The position numbers and the translations under genes are program-made. The notes under the pieces were generated by a model, which saw nothing but the letters and a program-made list of their open reading frames with translations, had not been told where the DNA came from and did not search any database. A DNA stretch of 7,150 nt, taken from positions 1 through 7,150 of the forward strand of contig CAJOOW010000072.1 in the NCBI GenBank assembly GCA_905236375.1. Reading direction: 5' to 3'. The stretch comes from an uncultured Alphaproteobacteria bacterium. GTDB lineage: Bacteria; Pseudomonadota; Alphaproteobacteria; RUG11792. Shown in pieces: positions 1 through 6,969 of this stretch. Every line of letters starts with the position of its first letter. Position 1 is the stretch's first letter.

Positions 1-7
1 ACGATTG

Positions 8-40
8 CTTAAGATGGATATTTTTACTGATCTTAAGATG
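8..40. repeat. Short direct repeat with palindromic core at the rsfS end
   Basis: CTTAAGATG occurs at 8-16 and again at 32-40, with a 24-base period. The second copy sits in a perfect ten-base palindrome (30-39, ATCTTAAGAT) that spans the rsfS stop codon, and a third CTTAAG lies at 48-53 within rsfS. The palindrome has no loop and no T-run follows on the minus strand, so it is not a usual terminator. It may be chance in AT-rich DNA. Confidence 0.4.
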
Positions 41-401
41 ACAATTTCTTAAGTTCAACCTCACCTGGCTTCTTCCAGGAAAGAAGAAGAGATTCCAGAT
101 CATAATATTCTCTCAATTCTGGCTTAAAAAGATGGACCTCAATCCCAGAAGCTTCGATCATAACCCACCCGGATTGTGCTGTGCCTTCAATAATGGGATG
201 AAGTTTGTTATCCTTTAAAAATCGATATATATAATCAGCAACAGCTTGAGTATGGCGAGATGATGTCCCAGATGCCACAATGCAAGAATCAGATAGTCTA
301 GCTTCATTTTGCGATAAATCGATTTCGACTATATTTTCAGCTTTTTTCTCATCAAGCAATTTTATAATCCCTGATTTTATCATTGAGATATCAAGAGCCA
401 T
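33..401 (-). CDS. rsfS: Ribosomal silencing factor RsfS (Iojap/RsfA family)
   Basis: RsfS binds ribosomal protein uL14 on the large subunit and blocks joining to the small subunit, lowering translation in stationary phase or starvation. The 122-residue protein is one Oligomerisation/RsfS domain. Visible family features are the LDEKKAENIVEIDLSQ region at 16-31, the SDSCIVASGTSSRHTQAVAD block at 37-56, EGTAQSGWVMIEASGIEVHLFKPELREYYDLESLL at about 72-106, and a short charged tail. The tail (KKPGEVELKKLSS) makes it slightly longer than the 105-residue E. coli protein. The start is the ATG at 399-401, whose A is shared with the mlaD TAA (TAATG). The ribosome binding site AGAGGA (405-410) lies inside the last codons of mlaD. 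In many bacteria rsfS is followed by rlmH; only 32 nt remain here, so that cannot be confirmed. The gene is complete. Confidence 0.95.
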   Translation of the reverse strand: MALDISMIKSGIIKLLDEKKAENIVEIDLSQNEARLSDSCIVASGTSSRHTQAVADYIYRFLKDNKLHPIIEGTAQSGWVMIEASGIEVHLFKPELREYYDLESLLLSWKKPGEVELKKLSS

Positions 402-853
402 TAGTCCTCTTTCTTTGAATCGCCACCTAAGGCGAATTTATCAATTAATTTTTCAAGGTTTACAGCTGATCGAGTCAATTCGACTTCCTCATTTGGTTTT
501 AATTTTTCATCAGAAAAGCCAGCTGCTATTGAAACGAATTTGTTTCCCATTAAACCGTCAGTAGTGATAGAAAGAGAGCTATCCGTCGGTATCTTTATTG
601 AATCTTTTATCAACAATTCAATCTTTGCCTGATAATTTTCATCCAACCTTAGGCTTTTTACAATTCCAACCTTTATTCCATTCATTTTCACATCAGACCC
701 AGCAGCAAGTCCGCTAACATCATCGAAGCGAGCTGTTATAACATAACCTTCCTTAATCTTTTCTCCACTAGAAACATAAGCGAAATAAATGAAGAATACT
801 GCAACAATCAAAACAACTGCGCCTATAATTGATTCTAATACATTCCCTTTCAT
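401..853 (-). CDS. mlaD: MlaD-type MCE-domain phospholipid transport protein
   Basis: MlaD is the inner-membrane-anchored periplasmic substrate-binding subunit of the Mla ABC system, which moves phospholipids between inner and outer membranes. The 150-residue protein has one N-terminal membrane segment at about 8-26 (SIIGAVVLIVAVFFIYFAYV) with the rest predicted periplasmic. The MCE domain spans about 36-114: GYVITARFDDVSGLAAGSDVKMNGIKVG at the start and TDGLMGNKFVSIAAG at 98-112. The tail TRSAVNLEKLIDKFALGG at 127-144 matches the end of MlaD, while the charged GDSKKED terminus is species-specific. The length is shorter than E. coli MlaD (183) but usual for a compact copy. The ATG at 851-853 has GGAG four bases upstream. 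The gene's partners mlaE, mlaF, mlaB and mlaC are not in the window. The stop overlaps the rsfS start by one base, so the two are translated together. A weak promoter-like pair (TTGGAG at 915-920, TAGAAT at 891-896, 18 bp apart) lies ahead of it but is not strong enough to call. Confidence 0.92.
   Translation of the reverse strand: MKGNVLESIIGAVVLIVAVFFIYFAYVSSGEKIKEGYVITARFDDVSGLAAGSDVKMNGIKVGIVKSLRLDENYQAKIELLIKDSIKIPTDSSLSITTDGLMGNKFVSIAAGFSDEKLKPNEEVELTRSAVNLEKLIDKFALGGDSKKED
405..410 (-). promoter_or_regulatory. Shine-Dalgarno of rsfS within the mlaD end
   Basis: The Lys-Glu-Asp codons at the end of mlaD contain AGAGGA on the minus strand, three bases before the rsfS ATG. The spacing is short but, with the TAATG overlap, points to re-initiation by ribosomes finishing mlaD. 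Confidence 0.55.
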
Positions 854-903
854 GATTCTCCAGAATTAAAAAATGCTCTCCTCTTTTTTTATTCTACCAT
901 AAT

Positions 904-1488
904 TCATGTATTTTCTCCAATATTTCCTTCAAAGAAATGTTTTCTGCAAAGAGATATATACTTTTCATTTCCTCCTATCTCAACTTGCTGTCCTGAACGA
1001 ACAATTTTATGAGATGAATCAAACTTTGCATTCATCGTAGCCTTTCTGCCACAGTGACAAATTGTTTTAACCTCAATTAATTCGTCAGCTAGAAGAAGAA
1101 GATACATACTCCCCTCGAAAGGTTCCGCTAAAAAATCGCTCCTTAGGCCATATGTTAGAACCGGGATATTAAGTTCATCAACAACCCTACACAAATCTAA
1201 GACTTGTTTCTTTGTCAAAAATTGCGCTTCATCTATAAAGACACATGCAACTTTTGGCCCCAATTTGGATTTGATATCTTCAAAAAGATTTGTCGAATTA
1301 TCAAATGTATTTGCTTTTTCTGAAACTCCAATTCTCGACGCAATTTTAGATTCCCCAAATCTGTTATCCAACTTATATGTGTACAAAACTGTATCCATTC
1401 CGCGTTCTTTATAGTTAAAACTTCCCTGTAGCAACTTAGTTGTCTTTCCAGCATTCATTGCGGAGTAGTAGAAGTATAGTTTTGCCAT
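904..1488 (-). CDS. tdk: Thymidine kinase (TK1-like family)
   Basis: Tdk phosphorylates thymidine (and deoxyuridine) with ATP to give dTMP, the salvage route into dTTP, in the cytoplasm. I use the ATG at 1488 (194 residues). It gives the family opening MAKLYFYYSAMNAGKTT, with the P-loop at 9-17, and has a good ribosome binding site. An ATG at 1524 would add twelve residues that do not resemble the family and would overlap a TATAAT box. Other signatures are the Walker B-like FIDEAQF at 84-90, TYGLRSDF at 112-119 and the lasso region EPFEGS at 122-127. A zinc site is formed by the CHC group at 144-146 and CRKH at 181-184, with GGNEKYISLC just before. The E. coli enzyme is 205 residues and ends the same way, so this copy is complete. 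It lies between topA and mlaD with short gaps and has no functional tie to either. Its presence implies uptake or turnover of thymidine. Confidence 0.94.
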   Translation of the reverse strand: MAKLYFYYSAMNAGKTTKLLQGSFNYKERGMDTVLYTYKLDNRFGESKIASRIGVSEKANTFDNSTNLFEDIKSKLGPKVACVFIDEAQFLTKKQVLDLCRVVDELNIPVLTYGLRSDFLAEPFEGSMYLLLLADELIEVKTICHCGRKATMNAKFDSSHKIVRSGQQVEIGGNEKYISLCRKHFFEGNIGENT

Positions 1489-1495
1489 ATTGCTG

Positions 1496-1502
1496 TTCCC
1501 TA
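1496..1502 (-). promoter_or_regulatory. Ribosome binding site deciding the tdk start
   Basis: The minus strand reads TAGGGAA ending seven bases before the ATG at 1486-1488. This is good spacing for a Shine-Dalgarno sequence. The ATG at 1522-1524 has no comparable purine tract, so the start at 1488 is preferred. Confidence 0.6.
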
Positions 1503-1522
1503 AAATTATCCCACGGGGCTTC

Positions 1523-1528
1523 ATTATA
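1523..1528 (-). promoter_or_regulatory. Possible -10 box of a tdk promoter
   Basis: The minus strand carries a perfect TATAAT at 1523-1528 in the topA-tdk gap, about 35 nt before the preferred tdk start at 1488, so transcription would begin near 1516. Upstream sequence at the -35 distance is only T-rich (GTTTTC or TTTTCT at 16-17 bp), so the match is one-sided. In such AT-rich DNA a chance TATAAT is not rare. The box overlaps the longer alternative ATG at 1522-1524, which argues against that start. Confidence 0.35.
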
Positions 1529-1591
1529 ACATTTTAGAGAGCAAAGAAAACTACAAATTATCTAAAAAATTTTTTTAAATGTTCGAATTTC

Positions 1592-3916
1592 TCAGCTCTT
1601 TTGATCAATGATTTTCAGAGCGTCTTCAAGAGAAATTTTGATAAATCCGGTATCTTTCTCAAGTTTAAACGTTTCATCTCCCATTTTGAGATATGGACCA
1701 AATCTTCCGAGCAATAACTCAATATTTTTTTTCGTTTTTGGATGTTTTCCAAGAATAATTGGCAAACTATCGAGCTTGATTGCATCATCAAGAGTCAATT
1801 CCGTCGGCTCTGCAATAAACTTTGGAACCGATAATCGCTTTGGCTTCTTCCCTTTTGGATCCTTTTGCTCTTTTGTCTTTTCCCACTCAAAATAGTATCC
1901 ATATGGGCCTTTTTTCAAAAATATCACATCATCAAAACGAGAATCTTTACCAAGCTCTGTTTTTGTTGGTGCTTGATAAGATGTTTGATCATTTCCAGTT
2001 GAAGAGATTCCAAGAGGTTTTGTGAATTTACAATCTGGATAATTCGAGCATCCTAAAAATGCACCGAATCTTCCGAGTTTCAGATTAAGCTTACCGTTGT
2101 GACATAAAGGACATTCACGTTTTTCGTCAAGATCTTTAAAGATATAATCGTTTAAATCTTTTTCAAGAGCATCAATAACCTCTGTTATCGTTAACTGCTG
2201 AGCTTTTGATATATTCGCATTGAACTCTTTCCAGAAATCGTCGAGAACTTTTTCCCAAAACAGTTTTCCGTTTGAAATATCGTCGAGTTCTTCTTCTAGA
2301 TCTGCAGTAAAATCATACTCAACATATTTTGCAAAGAAATTTTTCAAAAATGTAACAACAAAAAAGCCAGTACTTTCTGGGATAAATGTTCTTTTTTGAA
2401 GAGTTACATATTTTCTAACTTGAAGAACGTTTATGATTGTAGCATAAGTTGAAGGCCTTCCAATTCCAAGCTCTTCAAGCTTTTTAACTAGACTCGCTTC
2501 ATTAAATCTTGCTGGTGGCTGAGTAAAATGTTGATTGCCGAGAATATTCAAAAGATCCAAATTTTCGCCGTCTTTTAATACTGGAAGTTTTTTGGTTTTC
2601 TTTTCATCTTCAGAATCATCATCGGTTGATTCAACGTAAACTTTCAAAAAACCATCAAATGAAACGGTTGAACCTGTTGCTTTAAATTGAGCCTCTTTAT
2701 CTTTTGAAAAAATATCAACTGAAACCTGATCAATTATGGCATTTTCCATTTGAGATGCCAAAGCTCTTTTCCAAATCAGATCATAAAGAGCGAATTCATC
2801 TTCTGAGAGATATCCTCTAATTGAATCAGGTGAACGATTAAATGATGTTGGCCTGATTGCTTCATGAGCTTCTTGGGCATTCTTCGATTTTGTCTTATAA
2901 ATCCTCGGAGATTTCGGGAGATATTTGTCGCCAAAATTTGATTCAATAAAATTTCGAGATTCTGAAATCGCCTCATTTGAAAGATTGGTGCTATCAGTTC
3001 TCATATATGTTATTAAACCATGCATCGAACCGCCAACTGAAATCCCTTCATAAAGCTTTTGAGCTATTTGCATTGTTTTTTTAGCACTAAAGCCAAGTTT
3101 TCTCACAGCATCTTGTTGAAGAGTCGACGTAGTAAATGGAGCATATGGGCTGCGTTTAACGGCTTTCTTTTCGATCTTATCGATATAATATTTTTTATTT
3201 TCAAGATCCGATTTGATTTCATTTGCTTGATTTTCATTTTTGATTTCAAGTTTATCAAGTTTTTTTCCGTTATAATGTGTCAAGTTCGAGTTAAACGAAC
3301 CTTTTTCAGCCTCAAAATCAGCGTGTATTGACCAATATTCTTCAGATTTAAAATTCTGAATTTCAAGTTCTCTTTCAACGATCAATCTCAAAGCAACAGA
3401 CTGAACTCTTCCAGCTGATTTAGCCCCCGGCATCTTTCTCCAGAGAACAGGAGATAGTGAAAATCCGACAAGATAATCCAAAATTCTGCGAGCTAAATAG
3501 GCTTCAACAAGATTCTGATCAAGATCCTTCGGATTTTCAAAAGCATGTTGAACCGCGGATTTTGTTATTTCGTGAAAAACGACTCTACGAACAGTTTTTG
3601 TTTTAAGAAGTTTTTTAGAATTAAGTGTTTCAAGGATATGCCATGAAATGGCTTCACCTTCTCTATCAGGGTCAGTCGCTAAGAACAGATTATCGGAGAG
3701 TTTTAAAGAATCTGAAATTTCTTTGATCTGTTTTTTTCCACGAGCGTTGAATTCCCAAAGCATTCTGTAATGATTTTCTGGATCAACCGAGCCATTCTTA
3801 GAAACCAAATCTCTTATATGACCATAGCTAGCAATGACTTTATAGTCCTTTCCTAAATAAGTTCCTAACGTCTTAGCCTTCGCTGGCGACTCAACTACAA
3901 CTACTCCCTTTAACAC
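1592..3916 (-). CDS. topA: DNA topoisomerase I (type IA)
   Basis: TopA relaxes negatively supercoiled DNA by cutting and passing single strands through a 5'-phosphotyrosine link, and balances gyrase during transcription. The 774-residue chain shows an N-terminal TOPRIM domain with the catalytic Glu9 in VVVVESPAKAKT and the metal-binding DPDREGEA at 82-89. SAGRVQSVALRLI follows at 167-179, then the active-site Tyr304 in LITYMRTDST with Arg306, and GIGRPSTYATI at 484-494. A single Cys4 zinc motif lies at about 602-629 (CPLC, then C-x5-C). After it come topoisomerase C-terminal type repeats at about 664-680 and 735-751 (GPYGYYFEW, GRFGPYLKM). E. coli TopA is longer (865 residues) with more zinc modules, so this is the shorter single-finger form. 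An acidic-to-basic linker (TDDDSEDEKKTKK) lies at 431-443. The start is GTG at 3914-3916, preceded by AAAGGA four bases upstream; a TGA upstream in the same frame excludes a longer protein and the nearby ATG is out of frame. Confidence 0.97.
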   Translation of the reverse strand: MLKGVVVVESPAKAKTLGTYLGKDYKVIASYGHIRDLVSKNGSVDPENHYRMLWEFNARGKKQIKEISDSLKLSDNLFLATDPDREGEAISWHILETLNSKKLLKTKTVRRVVFHEITKSAVQHAFENPKDLDQNLVEAYLARRILDYLVGFSLSPVLWRKMPGAKSAGRVQSVALRLIVERELEIQNFKSEEYWSIHADFEAEKGSFNSNLTHYNGKKLDKLEIKNENQANEIKSDLENKKYYIDKIEKKAVKRSPYAPFTTSTLQQDAVRKLGFSAKKTMQIAQKLYEGISVGGSMHGLITYMRTDSTNLSNEAISESRNFIESNFGDKYLPKSPRIYKTKSKNAQEAHEAIRPTSFNRSPDSIRGYLSEDEFALYDLIWKRALASQMENAIIDQVSVDIFSKDKEAQFKATGSTVSFDGFLKVYVESTDDDSEDEKKTKKLPVLKDGENLDLLNILGNQHFTQPPARFNEASLVKKLEELGIGRPSTYATIINVLQVRKYVTLQKRTFIPESTGFFVVTFLKNFFAKYVEYDFTADLEEELDDISNGKLFWEKVLDDFWKEFNANISKAQQLTITEVIDALEKDLNDYIFKDLDEKRECPLCHNGKLNLKLGRFGAFLGCSNYPDCKFTKPLGISSTGNDQTSYQAPTKTELGKDSRFDDVIFLKKGPYGYYFEWEKTKEQKDPKGKKPKRLSVPKFIAEPTELTLDDAIKLDSLPIILGKHPKTKKNIELLLGRFGPYLKMGDETFKLEKDTGFIKISLEDALKIIDQKS

Positions 3917-4073
3917 TTGTTCCTTTTTCTTTAAACGTCATTTACACCTTTAAGATTAATAGATTTTTAAAAAAAAGCCAGAGAAATCAAAACAAATTAC
4001 GAAAGCTTCAAAAATATACGACGTTATACAGATACACTCGTTTTTTATCGGCATAGAGACATTTGTTCTGAGG
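3917..4073. other. Intergenic gap between glyS and topA
   Basis: This 157-nt AT-rich stretch is the longest non-coding gap in the window. On the minus strand it contains a run of eight T (3969-3976) after CTCTGGC, but I find no GC-rich stem before it, so a Rho-independent terminator is not supported. A weak -10-like TATTAA lies at 3956-3961 without a convincing -35 partner. AAAGGA at 3921-3926 is the topA ribosome binding site. A frame of about 68 codons crossing the gap also covers the glyS 3' end out of phase and looks like noise. A topA promoter somewhere here is plausible but cannot be placed. Confidence 0.5.
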
Positions 4074-6083
4074 CTATATAATTCCGATGTGTTTTTGAAC
4101 CAATTCCAAAAATATATTAAACAATTGCAAGTTTCGTTTCTTTGTTTCTTCATTTGGATCATTTATCAGGACATTATCGCAAGCTTTTAGAACAGCTTCG
4201 GATGCTTGAACAAATATCTCGAATTCTTCTCCGTTGCTTTTTTGCAACTTTGATAAAATTTCTTTGACATTTGCCATGTTTTCATCGTTGAAAGACAATG
4301 ACTCGAGCGTGGCATGTTTTATATTTTCTTCTCCAATGACTCCGGTTGCTCTTTTATACGCTTCCCTAACAATTTCGAAAGTTTCCAACTTTGAAAGGCC
4401 AAAGAGTTTTTCGGCTTTTGTAATTGCGGCTTTGTAATCAAAGTCGAGCCCATCAAACGAGGAAATAACAGATTCAACAATTTCTGCATCGATTCCCAAT
4501 TTATCCGCCATATAGACTTTTAATCTCTCGACGATAAAGCCTTCCACTTCTGTCAGAGTTTCAGGATCAAGAGCAATTCCTTGTTCGGAATATGAAGTCA
4601 TCAAAGTTTCTATATACCATGAAAGCTTTTCTCTTTCCAAAATATCTACTTTAAAATCACAAAGAAGTCTGACAATACAAAGGGCAGCTCTTCTGAGCGC
4701 AAAAGGATCTTTTGATCCTGTCGGATAAATTCCAACTCCAATAAAGCCAACGAGAGTATCAAGTTTGTCAAAAAATGCGACTCTGGCTCCTGTTCTGGAT
4801 TCTGGAAGACTGTCATTAGCTCCATTTGGCTTATAATGTTCTTTTATTGCTTTGCAAACTTCTGGATCTTCGCCTTGAACTTTTGCATAAATTTCACCCA
4901 TAAATCCTTGAAGTTCCGGGAACTCTCCAACCATCTGAGTCATTAGGTCTGCTTTGCAAAGAGCAATAGTTCTGTGCTCTTCTCGAGAGTTTGCAATCGA
5001 CATCATTCTGTCGATTTTTTGAGCCATTGAACCAAGTTTTTCATGGAAGATAACATTTGATAGTCTCTGGGCAAATGCTTCAAGAGTAACATCAGCATCC
5101 TCTTTATAAAAGAACATCGCATCACTAAGCCTGGCTCTTAAAACTCTATCTAATCCTTCATGCATGATTTCTGTGCCTGGAACATTGGTTACCGTTCCAA
5201 AAAACGGAGCAATCACCGAATCAGGATAAGTTAGCGTGAAATATTTTTGATGAACTTTCATGGAAGTCGATAGAACAATCGGAGGAAGCTCCATGAATTT
5301 TTCCTCTATCGTTCCAATATGAATGAATGGATACTCAACAAGTCCGGTTACTTCATCGAGAAGATCAGTATCAACTCTTAAACAAAGTCCCATAGCTGCA
5401 GCTCGTTGAGTCATTTCTCGATCGATATATTCTCGCTTCTTGAAAAAATCCAAAATTACATAATTTTTTTCCAGCTTGTCAATATAATCGGCAAAATCAA
5501 AAACTCTGATTTTTTCCGAAGATAAGAAATGGTGACCATACGTATTATCGCAAGTTGTAAGTCCAGCGGATTTTATATATGTTTCAATGACGTTTCTGCC
5601 ATATATGCACATAATCGATCGCAGAGGACGTACCCAAAAAGCGCTAAGGCTTTTTTCCTTTTCGAGATACCATCTCATAGATTTTTGCCAAGGCATTTGC
5701 GCTATGAAATCTTCGATCATATCTCCAATTAATTCACTAATCGGGAGCCCCTTTGTTTCAATGGCCAAATAATAATATCCATCTCGTTCTATAAGATCTT
5801 TTTTGACTTTTCCATTCGATTTTAAAAATCCAGTGATCGCATTTTCAGGGGCGGTAACTTTTGGCCCTCGTTTTTCTTCTGAAATATCTTTTGTGTTCTG
5901 AGAAAGTTGAAGAACTCTGATTGTTATTCTTCTTGGTGAAACATAAGTTTCAATTTCAGAAAATTCTGCGCCACAATCATTTAGGATCTTTGTAAAGACA
6001 TTTTTTGAATCCGCAATTGCTTTCTTTTGAAATCTGGCTGGTATTTCTTCCGAAAAGAACTCTAACAACAATTCTTGTTTCAT
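4074..6083 (-). CDS. glyS: Glycine--tRNA ligase beta subunit
   Basis: This is the beta chain of the heterotetrameric glycyl-tRNA synthetase. It binds tRNA-Gly and is required with GlyQ for aminoacylation. At 669 residues it is close to the usual length (about 690). It opens with the family signature MKQELLLEFFSEEIPARF. Family-typical blocks follow: DEVTGLVEYP near 243-252, MKVHQKYF near 275-282, RVLRARLSDAMFFYKED near 313-329, an HD-like region with FHEKLGSM at 346-353 and CKADLMTQMVGEFPELQGFMG at 376-396, and GSKDPFALRRAA at 456-467. The last roughly 120 residues form the helical DALR-type anticodon-binding domain. The start is the ATG at 6081-6083, four bases after the glyQ stop and served by AAGGAGG inside glyQ; the stop is TAG. 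The gene is complete, in one operon with glyQ and probably on the same transcript. Confidence 0.96.
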   Translation of the reverse strand: MKQELLLEFFSEEIPARFQKKAIADSKNVFTKILNDCGAEFSEIETYVSPRRITIRVLQLSQNTKDISEEKRGPKVTAPENAITGFLKSNGKVKKDLIERDGYYYLAIETKGLPISELIGDMIEDFIAQMPWQKSMRWYLEKEKSLSAFWVRPLRSIMCIYGRNVIETYIKSAGLTTCDNTYGHHFLSSEKIRVFDFADYIDKLEKNYVILDFFKKREYIDREMTQRAAAMGLCLRVDTDLLDEVTGLVEYPFIHIGTIEEKFMELPPIVLSTSMKVHQKYFTLTYPDSVIAPFFGTVTNVPGTEIMHEGLDRVLRARLSDAMFFYKEDADVTLEAFAQRLSNVIFHEKLGSMAQKIDRMMSIANSREEHRTIALCKADLMTQMVGEFPELQGFMGEIYAKVQGEDPEVCKAIKEHYKPNGANDSLPESRTGARVAFFDKLDTLVGFIGVGIYPTGSKDPFALRRAALCIVRLLCDFKVDILEREKLSWYIETLMTSYSEQGIALDPETLTEVEGFIVERLKVYMADKLGIDAEIVESVISSFDGLDFDYKAAITKAEKLFGLSKLETFEIVREAYKRATGVIGEENIKHATLESLSFNDENMANVKEILSKLQKSNGEEFEIFVQASEAVLKACDNVLINDPNEETKKRNLQLFNIFLELVQKHIGII

Positions 6084-6087
6084 GAAA

Positions 6088-6969
6088 CTAATCAGCCTCC
6101 TTCAAAGATTCGCACCATGCCTGGCAACATGCCTTTGCCAAAGCCCTAACTCTTGCAATATATCCAGCTCTCTCTGTTACTGAAATAACTCCTCTGGCAT
6201 CAAGGAGGTTAAAACAATGATTGGCTTTAACACATTGCTCATATGCTGGCATAACCAAATTGTGTGCTAAAAGTTTTTGACATTCTTTTTCATAATCCGA
6301 AAAATGATTGAACAAAATGTCAACTGAAGCAACGTCGAAGTTATAGCAGGAAAACTCTCTTTCAAATCTCTTTAAAACATCGCCGTAAGTCAGCTTTCTT
6401 TCATCTTCTCTGCCATTCCAATTGATTTCAAAATGACTTTCAACGTTTTGGATGAAAGTTGCGATTCTTTCAAGACCATATGTAATTTCGACAGGGGGTA
6501 CTGAACAGGTTATTCCTCCAACTTGTTGGAAATAAGTGTATTGAGTTATTTCCATACCATCGCACCAGACTTCCCATCCAAGACCTGCGGCGCCAAGTGA
6601 TGGATTTTCCCAATCATCTTCAACAAATCTTATGTCGTGAGCTGAAAGATCAAATCCAATGGCTTCAAGGCTTCCAAGATATAATTCCTGGGGATTGCTT
6701 GGCGCTGGCTTTAAAATCACTTGATATTGATAGTAGTATTGAGTTCTGTTTGGATTTTCAGCATATCTGCCATCTTTTGGTCGTCTACACGGCTGGACAA
6801 AGGCTACATCCCAATAGTCATCGCCAAGAGCCTTTAATGTCGTTGCATGGTGGGAAGTTCCTGCGCCAACTTCTGTGTCGTATGGCTGCATAATAACGCA
6901 ACCTTGATTCGCCCAATATTTCTGCAAATCAAAAATTATGTCTTGAAACGATTTTGTTGTCTCTGCCAT
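6088..6969 (-). CDS. glyQ: Glycine--tRNA ligase alpha subunit
   Basis: This is the catalytic alpha chain of the bacterial two-chain (alpha2beta2) glycyl-tRNA synthetase, a cytoplasmic class II enzyme that activates glycine with ATP and charges tRNA-Gly. The 293-residue length fits the family. The class II core is visible: the [10 protein letters not shown] segment near residues 35-44, the arginine-rich [14 protein letters not shown] segment at 62-75 (motif 2 region), the [22 protein letters not shown] glycine-site region at 131-152, and the YGLERIA motif 3 at 164-170. The C-terminal third is the helical part ending KEAD. The start is the ATG at 6967-6969, giving the typical opening of a short tail followed by [18 protein letters not shown]. 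It directly abuts the stop of the upstream frame, with only a weak purine-rich AAAGAAA as ribosome binding site, so translation may depend on coupling. glyS follows after four bases. The gene is intact with no odd residues. Confidence 0.97.
   Translation of the reverse strand: MAETTKSFQDIIFDLQKYWANQGCVIMQPYDTEVGAGTSHHATTLKALGDDYWDVAFVQPCRRPKDGRYAENPNRTQYYYQYQVILKPAPSNPQELYLGSLEAIGFDLSAHDIRFVEDDWENPSLGAAGLGWEVWCDGMEITQYTYFQQVGGITCSVPPVEITYGLERIATFIQNVESHFEINWNGREDERKLTYGDVLKRFEREFSCYNFDVASVDILFNHFSDYEKECQKLLAHNLVMPAYEQCVKANHCFNLLDARGVISVTERAGYIARVRALAKACCQAWCESLKEAD
6096..6102 (-). promoter_or_regulatory. Shine-Dalgarno of glyS, inside the glyQ coding end
   Basis: On the minus strand the last codons of glyQ (Lys-Glu-Ala) spell AAGGAGG, a near-perfect Shine-Dalgarno sequence. 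It ends 12 nt before the glyS ATG, slightly longer than the usual spacing. It supports the glyS start at 6083 and joint translation of the two subunits, which are needed in equal amounts. Confidence 0.7.

Noticed and set aside
280..564. 94-codon plus-strand frame antisense to rsfS and mlaD
   Set aside because: It spans the junction of two real genes on the other strand and has no family features.
891..920. Promoter for mlaD (TTGGAG, 18 bp, TAGAAT)
   Set aside because: Both boxes are imperfect, and such matches are expected by chance in AT-rich DNA; noted only under mlaD.
1561..1580. A/T near-palindrome between topA and tdk as a terminator
   Set aside because: It has no GC pairs and no loop, so it would not form a stable Rho-independent hairpin.
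3059..3331. 90-codon plus-strand frame antisense to topA, rich in Phe and Ile
   Set aside because: The hydrophobic look is the complement of Lys- and Glu-rich topA codons; no start context supports it.
3956..4162. 68-codon minus-strand frame crossing the glyS end and the gap before topA
   Set aside because: It overlaps glyS out of phase, has no ribosome binding site, and is rich in Phe, Ile, Cys and Asn as expected of chance AT-rich sequence.
6597..6893. 98-codon plus-strand frame antisense to glyQ
   Set aside because: It lies wholly inside a clearly conserved gene and has no recognisable domain or own context.
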